From Tetrapyrgos nigripes (taxonomy: Eukaryota > Basidiomycota > Agaricomycetes > Agaricales > Campanellaceae), in NCBI GenBank assembly GCA_013368315.1, contig JAACJM010000067.1, forward strand, positions 310,001 through 374,000: 64,000 bases of DNA, given 5' to 3'. Below are positions 22,756 through 33,293 of this stretch, one piece after another. The translations under genes were made by a program, and so were the position numbers. Positions within the stretch are counted from its first letter, which is position 1, and every line of letters starts with the position of its first letter. The notes under the pieces were generated by a model. That model was given only the letters and a program-made list of their open reading frames with translations. It had not been told where the DNA came from and did no database searches.

Positions 22756-23592
22756 ACTGTAAAGCCTATGCCTTTCCATAACTCTTTCCAATCACTTTCA
22801 ACTCCTTTCCGACTCTCCCCTTTTGTTCCATTTCATTTCTGATTCATTTCCGGGTTGCCACAAATCTGTTTAGTTTACAATTCCCATTGAATACTATCTG
22901 ACTCATATTGGATACTAACTGGACAGCTCACATTCATACTTCTTTCATTTCTGCTTCATATCTCGTAGCACCTTGTGCTTCCCTTCCTTTTCTTTCCAAA
23001 GGGTTTCCATGCAATGATAGCAAATTGAGTGTTTTCCTTTGTCTTTAACTTTTCCAGTAGTTTCCATATTCATTTCCAATAGTTCCCTATCTCATTCCAT
23101 TTACTTCTGATGTATTACTTAAGCTAGCAACTTTGTAGTAGATAGCTTAAGTCTAAAATCGATTTAGCTGGTCTCCTATCTTTTCTAATCGATTCTGATT
23201 AGACAACTAGTGAGGTGGTACCTGTCTTGACTTCCCAGTCTTTCAAACTGGATCATCCCTCTTCCAGTCTATCCTCTTCCTATCCGGTTCCACCCAGATC
23301 TATTATCATTCCATCCTTTCTCATAGACCTCTGTCCAGGGCCATAGTGTTTCCTAGTACTAGGATCCGCCTGGACTTAACAGTCTCCTATCCTTTCCAAT
23401 TGATTCTGTTAGACAACCAATGAGGTGGTACTAATAATGCTATTGACTTTCTGTCTTGACTTCCCAGTTGTTCCAACTGGAATCCCTCTTCCTGTCTATT
23501 CCCTTGGATTCATCATTGTTCCACTCCTTCCCATAGACCTCTGCCTGGGTCCAAAGTGTTTCCTAGCACTAGGACCCACCCAGACTTAACAG
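22756..23592 (+). mobile_element. Element F 3' LTR plus partial tandem copy
   Basis: The LTR begins ACTGTAAAGCC directly after the purine tract AAGAAGGGGAT and ends CTTAACAGT at 23383 (628 bp). A further 209 bp (23384-23592) repeats its 3' third and again ends GACTTAACAG. The block CTTAAGTCTAAAATCG (about 23146-23161) is the segment that in copy E is complementary to the PBS. Confidence 0.75.
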
Positions 23593-24432
23593 GAGACTAC
23601 TTATCAATTTTGAAAGAAAAAGGTGGTTACAACCAGCTGGAGATGTACATTGATGCATACTCACAACATGTATGGGTCTTTAAGTTCAAAAAAAAGGGGT
23701 CAGCAAAAACTACACTGGAAAGTCTATGAGAGCTCTGTCACCTATACATGTGTCCTGAAACATTTATGACAAAGAACCATGAAGTCACTGAATTCTGCCA
23801 GAAACATGGAATAACACAGCAATTCACACCAGCATATTCAGCATGGGTCAACAGTCTAGTTGAAGGCATCAACAAATTGCAGTGTTGAATCCAAACACTT
23901 CAAAAATGAGAGCAGTGGCAGTTAACACCCTGAACAACAGAACTCTACCAGCACTCCAGTACTCACCTAAAGAACTGCTATTCAGAATCGCAGTGAATAT
24001 GCCGAAAACACCAATAGAGGTTGCAGCAATGGAAATAACCCAGAATGACATCAAGGTGCAAACAGCCTATGTTGATCAACAGAGGGTGGATGGATATGAA
24101 AACACAGTTAGACATGCCTTAAAGAGGAAAGCAGCATTTGATAGGGCAGTGTTGATCTAGTACAGGTGAAGTGGGGTGACCTATTCAACACCTTCAAAAC
24201 AGAATGCAAACTAGCACCCATGTGGTCAGTGCTGTATAAGGTGGTGGGCCATAATGTTAATTCATACAAATTGGAGACATTGGCAGGAGTCTGGCTGGAA
24301 GGGGAAGTACATGCCAGAAGACTACAACTGTTTGCAGAAATGGTGGAAGCCAAAGACAAAGAGTGGATTGACATAGAGGAGATGGTCAAGATCAAACCCT
24401 GTTTGTACTTTTTTGGCAGCACCTTTAGGTAG
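23593..24432 (+). pseudogene. Family D integrase remnant
   Basis: Integrase of the same lineage as the RT at 4.2-5.9 kb. Visible blocks: core start YIDAYSQHVWVFKFKKKGS (about 23650), KNHEVTEFCQKHGITQQFTP (about 23770-23830), PAYSAWVNSLVEGINK with the catalytic Glu (about 23830-23878), TPIEVAAMEI, AYVDQQRVDGYENTV (about 24065-24110), and the C-terminal LFNTFKTECKLAPMWS and SYKLETLAGVWLEGEVHARR (about 24180-24325). Frameshifts and stops break it. It is cut on the left by the F LTR. Confidence 0.75.
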
Positions 24433-24471
24433 AGTAGGAACATTGTACATGAGTAGCATAGCAACAACAGA

Positions 24472-25001
24472 TCATCTCAGTCCTTGACTATCTCCATCAA
24501 AGCCCACTCCAGTAACAAACTGGGCCCAGTCTTTCTGATTGGCACATGGGGCACTGCCTGAATGGACATTGTTGCCATTGAAGAGAAGGAAAAACTGCAC
24601 CTGCCCTTGGCTATCTGGCCTCAGACGAGCATAGAGACCTGGTTGTCCCAGCAGGAAATCTCCAGCAGTACTATCTATAATTTGTAGCAATCAGAGGTGA
24701 AATACAGGCAAACAATCAGTTATTGATGACATACCTGGTGAAATGTGAAGAAGCCCAATCAGCAGTGTCCAACCAGTCTGACCATCTTTATGATCCAGAT
24801 GCCACCCTTGTATCATACCAATAAAGTCCTCCAATCTGCCTCTCCATCTCACTGAAGAGATGTTCTCCTGACAACTTGAGAAGGACATAAAATGTTAAGC
24901 CAGGAAACCCAGTCCAATTTTGATACACATAATGGGACAATCAGTCTCCAAAGTGTGTGAAGCCATCTAAGAAGAAGCTGTATACATATAATAGCTTCAG
25001 G
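24472..25001 (-). pseudogene. Unrecognised two-exon coding remnant
   Basis: The minus strand reads as protein-like sequence with GDFLLGQPGLYARLRPDSQG and NNVHSGSAPCANQKDW (24472-24660), preceded by a plausible GTATGT...TATAG intron (about 24675-24735) and an upstream segment with LKLSGEHLFSEMERQ (about 24870-24840). I do not recognise the family. It is bounded by a family D integrase remnant and a family A LTR, so it is likely a fragment of a host or transposon gene. Confidence 0.35.
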
Positions 25002-25451
25002 TGTCAAGGTCATTGATACACTTAATGACAAACCACCCAAGTCACACAAAGACAAGATCAATTGAGATTAGAGAGATAGATAGAGAGCAAGAGTAAGCGT
25101 AGTACTAGTATGGAGCAGAGACAAAGTGAACGAACTAAAGGACTAACTAGAATGTCAAGTGGTTTATATAGAAGAACAATGAATAGGTGATAGGAACAAG
25201 ATAGGAGAAATAGGAGAAACATAGGAGAAAGTGGAGGAACATAGGGAAAAGATAAGATCAATCAAATGGAAGATTGATTGATGGTTATTATAAAGTTTAA
25301 CAGGTTTTATAAGGTTCAAAGTCAGTAACACAAGGTTTATAAAGTTTTAAAAAGGTTTATCAAGGAAATGCAATAGACAAGTGATCAGAAAATGGGTTTG
25401 ATAATGAAGTAGAAGAAGGAGGAGGACAGAGAACTGTAGCAGTTTGTGACA
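25002..25451 (-). mobile_element. Family A 3' LTR, second copy
   Basis: A 450-bp LTR with TGTCA...TGACA ends. On the minus strand it directly follows the polypurine tract AAAGAGGGGGTAA, which marks it as the 3' LTR of the integrase fragment at 25452-26577. It contains a purine-rich block of GGAG/GAAA repeats (25180-25260). Confidence 0.8.
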
Positions 25452-26577
25452 TTACCCCCTCTTTAAGTTGTGCTTTTGCCTGGAGCACACGTGTACTTCT
25501 CCAAATATCTTCGTAACTAATTCCCATAGAATGTATTGTTGATCCTTCACATATCAGGTTTGGTGGTTGATATGCATCTGGATGTTCTCAATGAAAAGTT
25601 TTGATCATATCCTTCAGTTTTGTCAACCCTGAAGCTGGTTCCCATGAATTCTCAGAATCTGAGTAGTCTAACCACTTGACCAAGTACTCATGGTCACAGA
25701 AAGTGACGGTCCCGTGATCCAAACGTATATAAAAAGTTCGAGTCCATCTTGCACACGCAATGTCTGCCTTGTCCCGATCTTTTGCCACAGATGGGTATTA
25801 GACATCCCAAAGATCAATGGACTGAAACTTGGGCTTAAGTTGGGTATTGTCTAGCTCAAGGTGAAGGAAAATTCTACAGCACAAAGAAGCGTGGGAGACC
25901 GTCACTTTCCATGACCATGAGTACTGCACTCCTCATTGATTTCTAGTTAGCTTTGAATCTAGAATTGCTTCGACATCATACTCATTATCTTCTGGCAGTA
26001 ATTCCGCTGGTTCTCTCAGGTAGTTCACTCCATGAGCTTCAGTTTCTTTGTATAGTGATAGTAATGAAGCATGGAACACTGGGTGAATTCGCCAGGTGTT
26101 TGGCAGTTTGAGACAATAATTAACTTCGCCAATTACATCAGTGATTTCAAATGGTCCATGACGACAGTTTGCCAACTTAGCTTTCAGCCTCATTGTTTTC
26201 AGATTCTTTCTGTCCAAAAGCACCTTATCTCCAACTTTGAAATTCACCCCTTCTTTTATGTGATCCATGTTCTGTCTCTTAATCAGCTCTGCAGCAGTCA
26301 TTATATTTGCTTTCAACTCTTCATGTAATGCTTCCAAATTCTGAAGGTGTTCTTCAACTTCTGGTATGTGTGACAAGGGATTGAATCAATGGAAAGAGTC
26401 AAGGAAGATATCCATGGAGTAATTCAAAAGGTGATTTTCCAGTGGCTGAGTGTACATGAGTATTATGGCAAAACTCAGCATATGGCAGATATTTGACCCA
26501 ATCATCCTGGTGATAGTTACAGAAGGTTTGTAGGTATTGTTTGAGTTCTTGATTGAACCTTGTGGGTGATAAGCCAT
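25452..26577 (-). pseudogene. Family A integrase C-terminus and chromodomain, second copy
   Basis: Minus-strand 3' end of a second family A element. It reads AYHPQ, then a long open stretch 26376-25933 with VGDKVLLDRKNLKTMRLKAK and RIHPVFHASLLSLYKETEA (the integrase C-terminal domain), EAILDSKLTRN, then a chromodomain with QYLVKWLDYSDSENSWEPAS. The chromodomain is interrupted between Q and Y-LVKW by a 235-bp MITE. The 5' side was cut off by insertion or recombination of element E at 26578. Confidence 0.85.
25687..25921. mobile_element. TA-target MITE, copy 2 (235 bp)
   Basis: The same family as 11683-11898: termini CTCATGGTCACAGAAAGTGA, duplicated TA at 25685-25686 and 25922-25923. It is inserted within the chromodomain codons for QYLVKW. 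Comparison with the uninterrupted family A chromodomain at about 6450 confirms both edges. Confidence 0.88.
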
Positions 26578-27202
26578 ACTGTAATATCTATGCTTCCATA
26601 CATCTTTCCGATCGCATCCGATGCTATTCCGAACTTCTTTTCCTTTTATTTCGAACTTCGTTCCCTTTCATTCCGAACACTTTCCGATCATTCATTTCCG
26701 ATTTCATATCCGAGCTCCACTATTAATCTCCACACACGGATCCCATCCGGGAACTCGTGATTCATTTTGGATAACTACCGGATAGCTCGTATCTAATCTC
26801 CAAAGCTATTCCACTTCATCTCCAATCCGTTCCACTTTGTTTCCACTTCGTTCCGTAGTACTCCATCCATCTCCAAGAACACCATGTGCTTTTCCTTCAT
26901 TTCCGAACCTTTCCTATCTTACTCCTACTCATTCTGATAGTTTCCAAAGTAGTACTTAAGCTAGCAACTTTGTAGTAGATAGCTTAAGTCTAAAATCGAA
27001 TTAGCTGGTCTCATAACTTCATCTGACTTCAGACAACAAAGTACCATCTTAACGGATTCCATTCCGTGTCTTCCCTATACTTCATTTCCATAAGACTACC
27101 GGTTCCGCCCGGTTCTGTCTTCATCCTTTCTTAAACTCCAACAAGACTTCCGCTCGGGTCCGACGTGTTTCCTAACGCTAGGATCCGCCCGGACTTAACA
27201 GT
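26578..27202 (+). repeat. Element E 5' LTR
   Basis: 625 bp, ends ACTGT...ACAGT. The segment AAGTCTAAAAT at 26986-26996 is complementary to the PBS and is therefore the predicted first 11 nt of the transcript (start of R) if the element self-primes. Confidence 0.85.
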
Positions 27203-27213
27203 ATTTTAGACTT
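27203..27213 (+). promoter_or_regulatory. Self-priming PBS of element E
   Basis: ATTTTAGACTT directly abuts the LTR. It is the exact reverse complement of 26986-26996 in the same LTR, and the match stops at 11 nt on both sides. No initiator-tRNA-like PBS (TGGTATCAGAGC) is present. In Tf1 the first 11 nt of the RNA fold back on the PBS to prime reverse transcription. Confidence 0.7.
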
Positions 27214-27231
27214 CCTCTCTTGTTGTCTACA

Positions 27232-28760
27232 ATGTCCCAACGTTCTCAACCACGAACTCCTTCCCCGACACCGAACCTTACAGTTCTGGTGACTCCATTT
27301 AAAAACGCTTATTATTCCAACCTCTTCCGTAACGTTCAAATTCGCCAACACAGACGTTCCGGCAGCATTTTCGCGCACCCGAGCCCAACCAAACCCCGCA
27401 TGAGTCCGTTTAAGGAATTCCTCGATAGCTGGGACGGCCCGGAGCCAGGAGACTCCGGAACCCTTACACAAACCCAAAGTTGTTCATATGTCCAACAGCA
27501 AACTCAAGGATCCTCTCGAGCAGGACCCTCTCGTACAACCGCCAATCCCGATGACGGCCGTGGTCCCCCAGCGGGCCAGCGTTATGGTCAGGGAGAAGAA
27601 CATCAGGGTGGTGGAGGAGGCGGATCTGACGACGGTGGCGGAGGACCACCGGATGATGGACCGCCAGGAGATGGTGGTTCCGACAGTTCCGATAGCAACA
27701 GCGATGATGACGAAGAAAGGAGGCAGTTCATTACCGCTCTCCAGAATTTCAACGAGATCATCGGAAAAGTTACACCTGGTCATAGTGAAAAGACGGAAGT
27801 GAAGAAACCCGACATTTTCGATGGGTCGGATCCGAAGAAGCTCCGTCCGTTCCTGATCCAGATCCAGATCAATCTCCAGAACCGTCCAAAGGCATACGCG
27901 ACAGATGCCACAAAAATCAGTTTCACTCTTTCCTATCTCTCCGGCACTGCACTCGAATTCTTTGAACTGGAAATCCTCAACCCGGATCCCGAGGAACCCG
28001 CTCTGTGGACCCTTGATTTTGGAATTTTTGTCAAGGAGCTGAAGGATAACTTCGGGGTTTTCGATGAAGTCGGAGATGCTGAGGACCGATTGGAGGCCCT
28101 ATTCATGAAGGATTCCAATCGGGCCGCGAAATACTGCGTCAAGTTTCAACAACTTGCTTCACAGGTCGCTTGGGATGAGAATTCTTTGCGACACTTTTTC
28201 CGAAAGGGTTTGGCTCCGCGAATCAAGGATGCCCTTGCCCTAGTCTATGAGGAAACGAACCTTCCCCGTCTCAAATCCCAGGTTCTCCGAATCGATTCCT
28301 GTTACTGGTGTCGCCAAGCTGAAAAGAAACGGGAAGAAGGAAGCAGAGGAAAAGGGAATTCCGGGGGGAAAGGCTCGGGAGGTAACAGTTCTGGATCCGG
28401 CTCCGGAAAGTCCTCAAACTCTGGTAAAGGTGGAAAATCCGGAAATTCCTCCAATTCCTCCAATCCTCCAATTCCAATTATAATTCCAACTCCAATTCAT
28501 CCTCGTCGTCTTCGTTCCCTTCCGGTCAGAAAAAACCCTGGGCTAACAAACTCGGAAAGGACAGAAAACTATCCCAGGACGAAAGGGAGCGCCGCAAGAA
28601 GAACAATCTTTGTATGTTCTGTGGCGGGAAGCATGCGACGGATGACTGTAATAAGCGGAAGGCGGCGAATGAAGCTCGCGGCTGAGCCGCAAACACGGAA
28701 AACACCTCGTCCGGTAGTACTTCCGTGACTGGCACTGCTTCCATGCAGTCCCCAAAATAG
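27232..28760 (+). pseudogene. Element E gag, frameshifted near the zinc knuckle
   Basis: Gag starts MSQRSQPRTPSPTP just 19 bp after the PBS. It has an acidic, Gly-rich linker (about 27600-27720), a capsid-like domain (KKLRPFLIQIQINLQ, SYLSGTALEFFE, 27830-28200) and a Ser/Gly/Asn-rich tail. A frameshift in the Ser/Asn repeat at about 28465 moves the CCHC knuckle CMFCGGKHATDDC (about 28612-28650) to another frame, and a TGA follows at about 28684. Copy C shows the intact frame through this region. Gag ends SPK-TAG at 28758-28760. Confidence 0.85.
28751..28757 (+). promoter_or_regulatory. -1 ribosomal slippery heptamer CCCAAAA
   Basis: Gag reads TCC CCA AAA TAG. The seven bases C CCA AAA fit the X XXY YYZ rule for -1 slippage, and the -1 frame from here is open without a stop through protease to the end of RNase H (31174). 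The heptamer and stop are conserved in copy C. Confidence 0.65.
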
Positions 28761-31700
28761 TCAGCGACTCTGATGCCTCGGCACGAGGTCGGAGTTGCGT
28801 TGACCGGGATCATGCCAATCAGGAGGTTACTCTCAATGCCGCCGCTCTTTCCATTAAATCCCTAGTCATTCCACTTTCTATTCCCTCATATACTAAATCC
28901 GAACTTTCCATTTCGTTTCCATCGCTTTTGGATTCTGGTTCCTCAGATTGTTTTATCGACTTTACTTACGTTTCCGAACATTCCCTACCTACCCTTTCCA
29001 TTCCTCCCGTTCATCTATGCTTACTTGATGGTTCCGTACCTTGCACCCTGAATAAAGTATGCCGTCTTTCCGTTTACTTTCCGAAGGGGGAACGAATTCC
29101 TCTTGACTTCTACGTCACTAATCTCGACTCAACTTGTAAGGGAGTCCTCGGATATAGTTTCCTTTCCCGCTACAACCCGTCGGTTGACTGGGTAAAAGGA
29201 AACATCGATTTCCGTGACCCCAAACTGGTTGCTGTCACCCCAAGCTCTGAACCCTGTGTGTCGCCTTCTGAGGCTGACCCGGATTCCCCGGTTTCCACAC
29301 CGCTTCCGGCTGAAACGCCACCCATTCGTTCTAAAACATCATGGCCGTACGAACCCATCTATTCCTATCCTTCCATCTCACAAATGGCATCTTCCGTCGA
29401 CGACACCCGCATTAGCATCATCGGAGCAGCAGCTTTCCTGCGCTGTTGCAAACAGGATCAGCTTGAACCAATGGCGCTCCAGTTAACTTCGGATGCTGAG
29501 GTTCATGCGAAAGCCTCAAATTCGGAAACCCCATCTTCTCCAAAGGCTCCCGAATATTTAGCTGACTATTCCGATGTGTTTGATGAAAAGCTTTCGGATA
29601 AACTGGCTCCGCATTGCCCCTACGACCTCAAAATTGACCTTGTCAAAGGTGCGGCTCTGCCGATTGCCCGGATTTATCCTGTATCCGACAGGGAATTAGG
29701 AGAATTACGAAAATTTATCGATAAACATCTGACTATAGGTTTTATTAAACCTTCATCCTCGCCCTTCGCAGCTCCGGTCCTCTTTGTGAAGAAGAAAAAC
29801 GGAGAGCTTCGGCTTTGCGTTGACTTTCGTGGCCTCAATGCCATCACGAAGAAGGATAGGTATCCGCTTCCACTTATTTCTGAGCTTTTAGACACTCCCC
29901 GACGCGCGAAAATTTATACCAAGTTGGATCTCCGTCATGCTTACCACTTGGTCCGCATCGCCGAGGGGGATGAATGGAAAACCGCTTTCCGGACCCGTTA
30001 CGGATCCTTCGAATGGAAAGTGATGCCTTTTGGTCTTAGCAATGCTCCCGCCGCCTTTCAACGATTTATCAACGACATCCTCAAGGATCTCCTCGACGTC
30101 ACCGTCATCGTTTATCTCGACGACATCCTGATCTATTCCGACAATGAGGAAGACCATCAGAAGCATGTTCGCGAAGTATTCCATCGGCTCCGAGAGCACG
30201 GACTCTTTGTCAATCCCGAAAAATGTTTCTTTTCCGTTGATACTGTGGAGTATCTAGGTTACATTCTCTCCCCTGAAGGGTTAACGATGGATCCTTCCAA
30301 AATCCGAACTATCCTGGAATGGCCCGTTCCTCAGAAGGTCCGGGATATACAATCTTTCCTAGGCTTCTGTAATTTTTACAGACGCTTCATCTTCAATTAT
30401 TCGGATATCGTCGTACCCTTAACCCGTCTCACCCGAAAAGCTATCCAGTGGAAATGGACGCAGGCATGCCAGGAATCTTTCGATTACCTTAAGCACGCTT
30501 TTACTTCTGCTCCGATCCTTGGTCATTGGGTTCCAAACCAAAAGATCATCGTCGAAACCGACGCTTCCGACTACGCTATCGCCGCAATCCTCTCTCTCCA
30601 GTACGATTCCGGAGAGATTCATTCCATCGCATTCCATTCACGCACCTTACAATCCGCTGAACTCAATTACGATGTTCACGACAAGGAATTGCTTGCCATT
30701 TTTGAAGCTTTCCGAATCTGGCGACATTATTTGGAAGGTTCCGGATCCCCTATCGATGTCGTTACCGATCACAAGAATTTGGAATATTTTTCAACCACCA
30801 AAATTCTAACACGACGACAAGTCCGATGGTCCAAGTATCTTTCCGCCTTCAATCTCATTATTCAGTTCCGACCGGGTAAATTAGGTGCAAAACCCGACTC
30901 ACTCACTAGACGATGGGACATCTACCCAAAAGAGGGGGATAGCGACTACGCCAAGGTTAATCTGCAGAATTTCTGCCCAGTCTTCACCCAAGAACAACTT
31001 TCCGAATCGCTCCGAGCCTCTTTCCTCGAAGGACCCGCACTCCGTGCATCCATTATCATGGATATCAAGAAACTCCATTCCACAATCCGAGAATCCTACA
31101 CTTCTGATCCGGAATCACAAGCCGGTCTCAAATTAGCTAAGGATTCCTCATCATCCCGATGGAAAGCTCGATGAATCCGGGTTATTACGCTTGGACGATA
31201 GGATATTCGTTCCTGGTGCTTCCGACCTTAGACTTCAAGTTTTGCGACAACACCACGACCATTCCCTAGCAGGATACTTCGGACAAAACCGGACGCTTGA
31301 CCTTATCCGATGCCACTATACCTGGCCAAAGGTCCGAGAATTTGTTCGGGATTATGTCGCTTCCTGCACGGTTTGTGGTTGCAACAAGCCTCATCGACAT
31401 CGTCCTTATGGTCTCCTAAAACCACTTCCTGTGCCGGTCCGTCCATGGGACTCGATTTGCATGGATTTTATCGAACAACTACCGGATTCCAACGGATACA
31501 CAGCAATCCTGGTAATTGTGGACTGCGCATCCAAACAAGGAATCTTCATCCTGACTCACGATACCATTACATTGGAACAGCTCACGGAACTATTTGTTCT
31601 TCATGTTTTTTCTAAGCATGGTGTTCCTAACCATGTCACTTCCGACTGCGGTTCCGAATTCGTTTCCCATTTTTTCCGATCCTTAGGAAAAGCTTTGAAT

Positions 31701-32407
31701 ATGGAACTTCATTTCACTTCGGGTTATCACCTGGAAGCTGACGGACAAACCGAGCGCACGAATCAGACACTCAAGCAGTACATCCAGATCTATTGTTCTT
31801 ACCAACAGGATAATTGGTCTTCCCTACTTCCCATCGCTGAGTTCGCTTACAATAACGCTCCGAACGCTTCCACCGGAATCACACCCTTCTTTGCAAATAA
31901 AGGGTTTCACCCAAACTTAACGGTTCATCCTGACTACAATCTCGCTTCCGAACACGCCCGACATTTCGTTGTCAATCTCGAGGAACTTCATGGTTTCCTT
32001 CGGGACGAGATTCGAGAAGCTCAGAAACGTTACAAGGTACAGGCTGACAAACGCCGTCTGGATTTACCAGAAATCCCTATCGGTTCTGAGGTTTTTGTGT
32101 CTGCCAAACACATAAAAACTACAAGACCCACTCCGAAGTTCTCCGAGAAATTCCTTGGTCCATTCAAAGTTATCTCTCGTCCGAGCTCTCTTTCTTATGC
32201 CATAAAGCTCCCTGACTATCTCTGTGGGATCCACCCTGTTTTCCATGTGTCCCAACTAGAACCCGCTGTCCCAAACACAATTCCGAATCGTATCCCAGAT
32301 CCGCCCGCTCCGGTCGAAATTGAAGGTGAACTTGAATATGAAATCACCAAAATATTAGACTCGAAAATCAATCGGCGCCATCGGAAATGTCCTCTACTAT
32401 TTTTTGG

Positions 32408-32918
32408 TGTCAAGGTTGTCGATACACTCAATAACCACCCAAGTCACACAATACGAGAAAACTGGTTTTACAAGAGAAATAGATGGGTTAAGAGAGAAAG
32501 AGAGATAGAGAGAAAGTGAGCTGACTAGGCTCTACACTGCGTAGTAAGAGTACGGAGCGGAGACGAAGTGAACGAACTGAGGAATAGGTTACAAAGATCA
32601 CAGGTATATAAGTAAAATATGAACAGATGGGAAAGAGTAAGTAATAATAGACAGTATCATGTGGAAATGTCAAGGGCGAGAGAGTAATGAGCTAAATATG
32701 GATAGATGAAGGTACTGGATCATGAAGAATGATTGACAGTGAGAATGTTCATGGAGATAGGGATCGGAGGAGATAAGAATGTGAGTCATAGATCTACGGA
32801 GATGGTAACTATAGACGATGATGAGAAATGGTTAGTATTTATGGGGTTAGAGTGGGAAATGGGTAGTAAAGGGAAAAGAATAGAAAGGAAATGAATAGGC
32901 AGGGGACGATTCATGACA
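32408..32918. mobile_element. Family A solo LTR, TSD TTTGG
   Basis: TGTCA...TGACA, 511 bp, flanked by TTTGG on both sides (32403-32407 and 32919-32923). It is inserted in the chromodomain of element E. It is most similar to the LTR at 25002-25451. The T-run at the left junction is one base longer than needed to restore the frame. Confidence 0.88.
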
Positions 32919-33293
32919 TTTGGTACAATGGTCTGGTTACGAAGGCACCGACGAAGAATTTTCCTGGCTTCCCGTGGATGAGCTGACAGCCGAAGAAGCT
33001 ATAGACGAGTATCATCAGAAAAATCTGAACAAACCCAGTCCTCTTCCAATTTCATCTTAATCCTTATCGTTCTGACGTTTTCCGTCCCTTCCAGCGCTCT
33101 TCACTAATTTCAATTTATTCTAATTTTTCTCATTTTTTCCTTTTACTCCGATCGCATCTTAACTTCACTCAAAATTTGTTCCAAGAAAATTTTTTTTGCC
33201 CATCCGGGCCCAGTCAAGTATCCATTACCATTACAAAAAATCTATATACAAAAGTTCATGTCCATCGCGTCCGGCGCGCAACTGTCCCTTTCC

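Larger units (their letters stand above)
28751..33060 (+). pseudogene. Element E pol: PR-RT-RNase H-integrase-chromodomain
   Basis: Read in the -1 frame from the slippery site. Retropepsin LDSGSSDCF (about 28928); RT with FVKKKNGELRLCVDFRGLN, MPFGLSNAPAAFQRF and YLDDILIYSDNEEDH (about 29780-30160); RNase H with VETDASDYAIAAIL and ELNYDVHDKELLAI (30545-30710). A single inserted G at about 31164 ends the frame at 31174; the rest continues from 31180. Integrase follows with the HHDH...CTVCGCNK zinc finger, MDFIEQLPDS and SDCGSEF aspartates, and ADGQTERTNQ glutamate. The C-terminal chromodomain (to stop at 33058-33060: LVQW... WSGYEGTDEEFSWLP) is split by a 511-bp solo LTR. All catalytic residues are present, so the damage is recent or minor. 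Confidence 0.9.
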
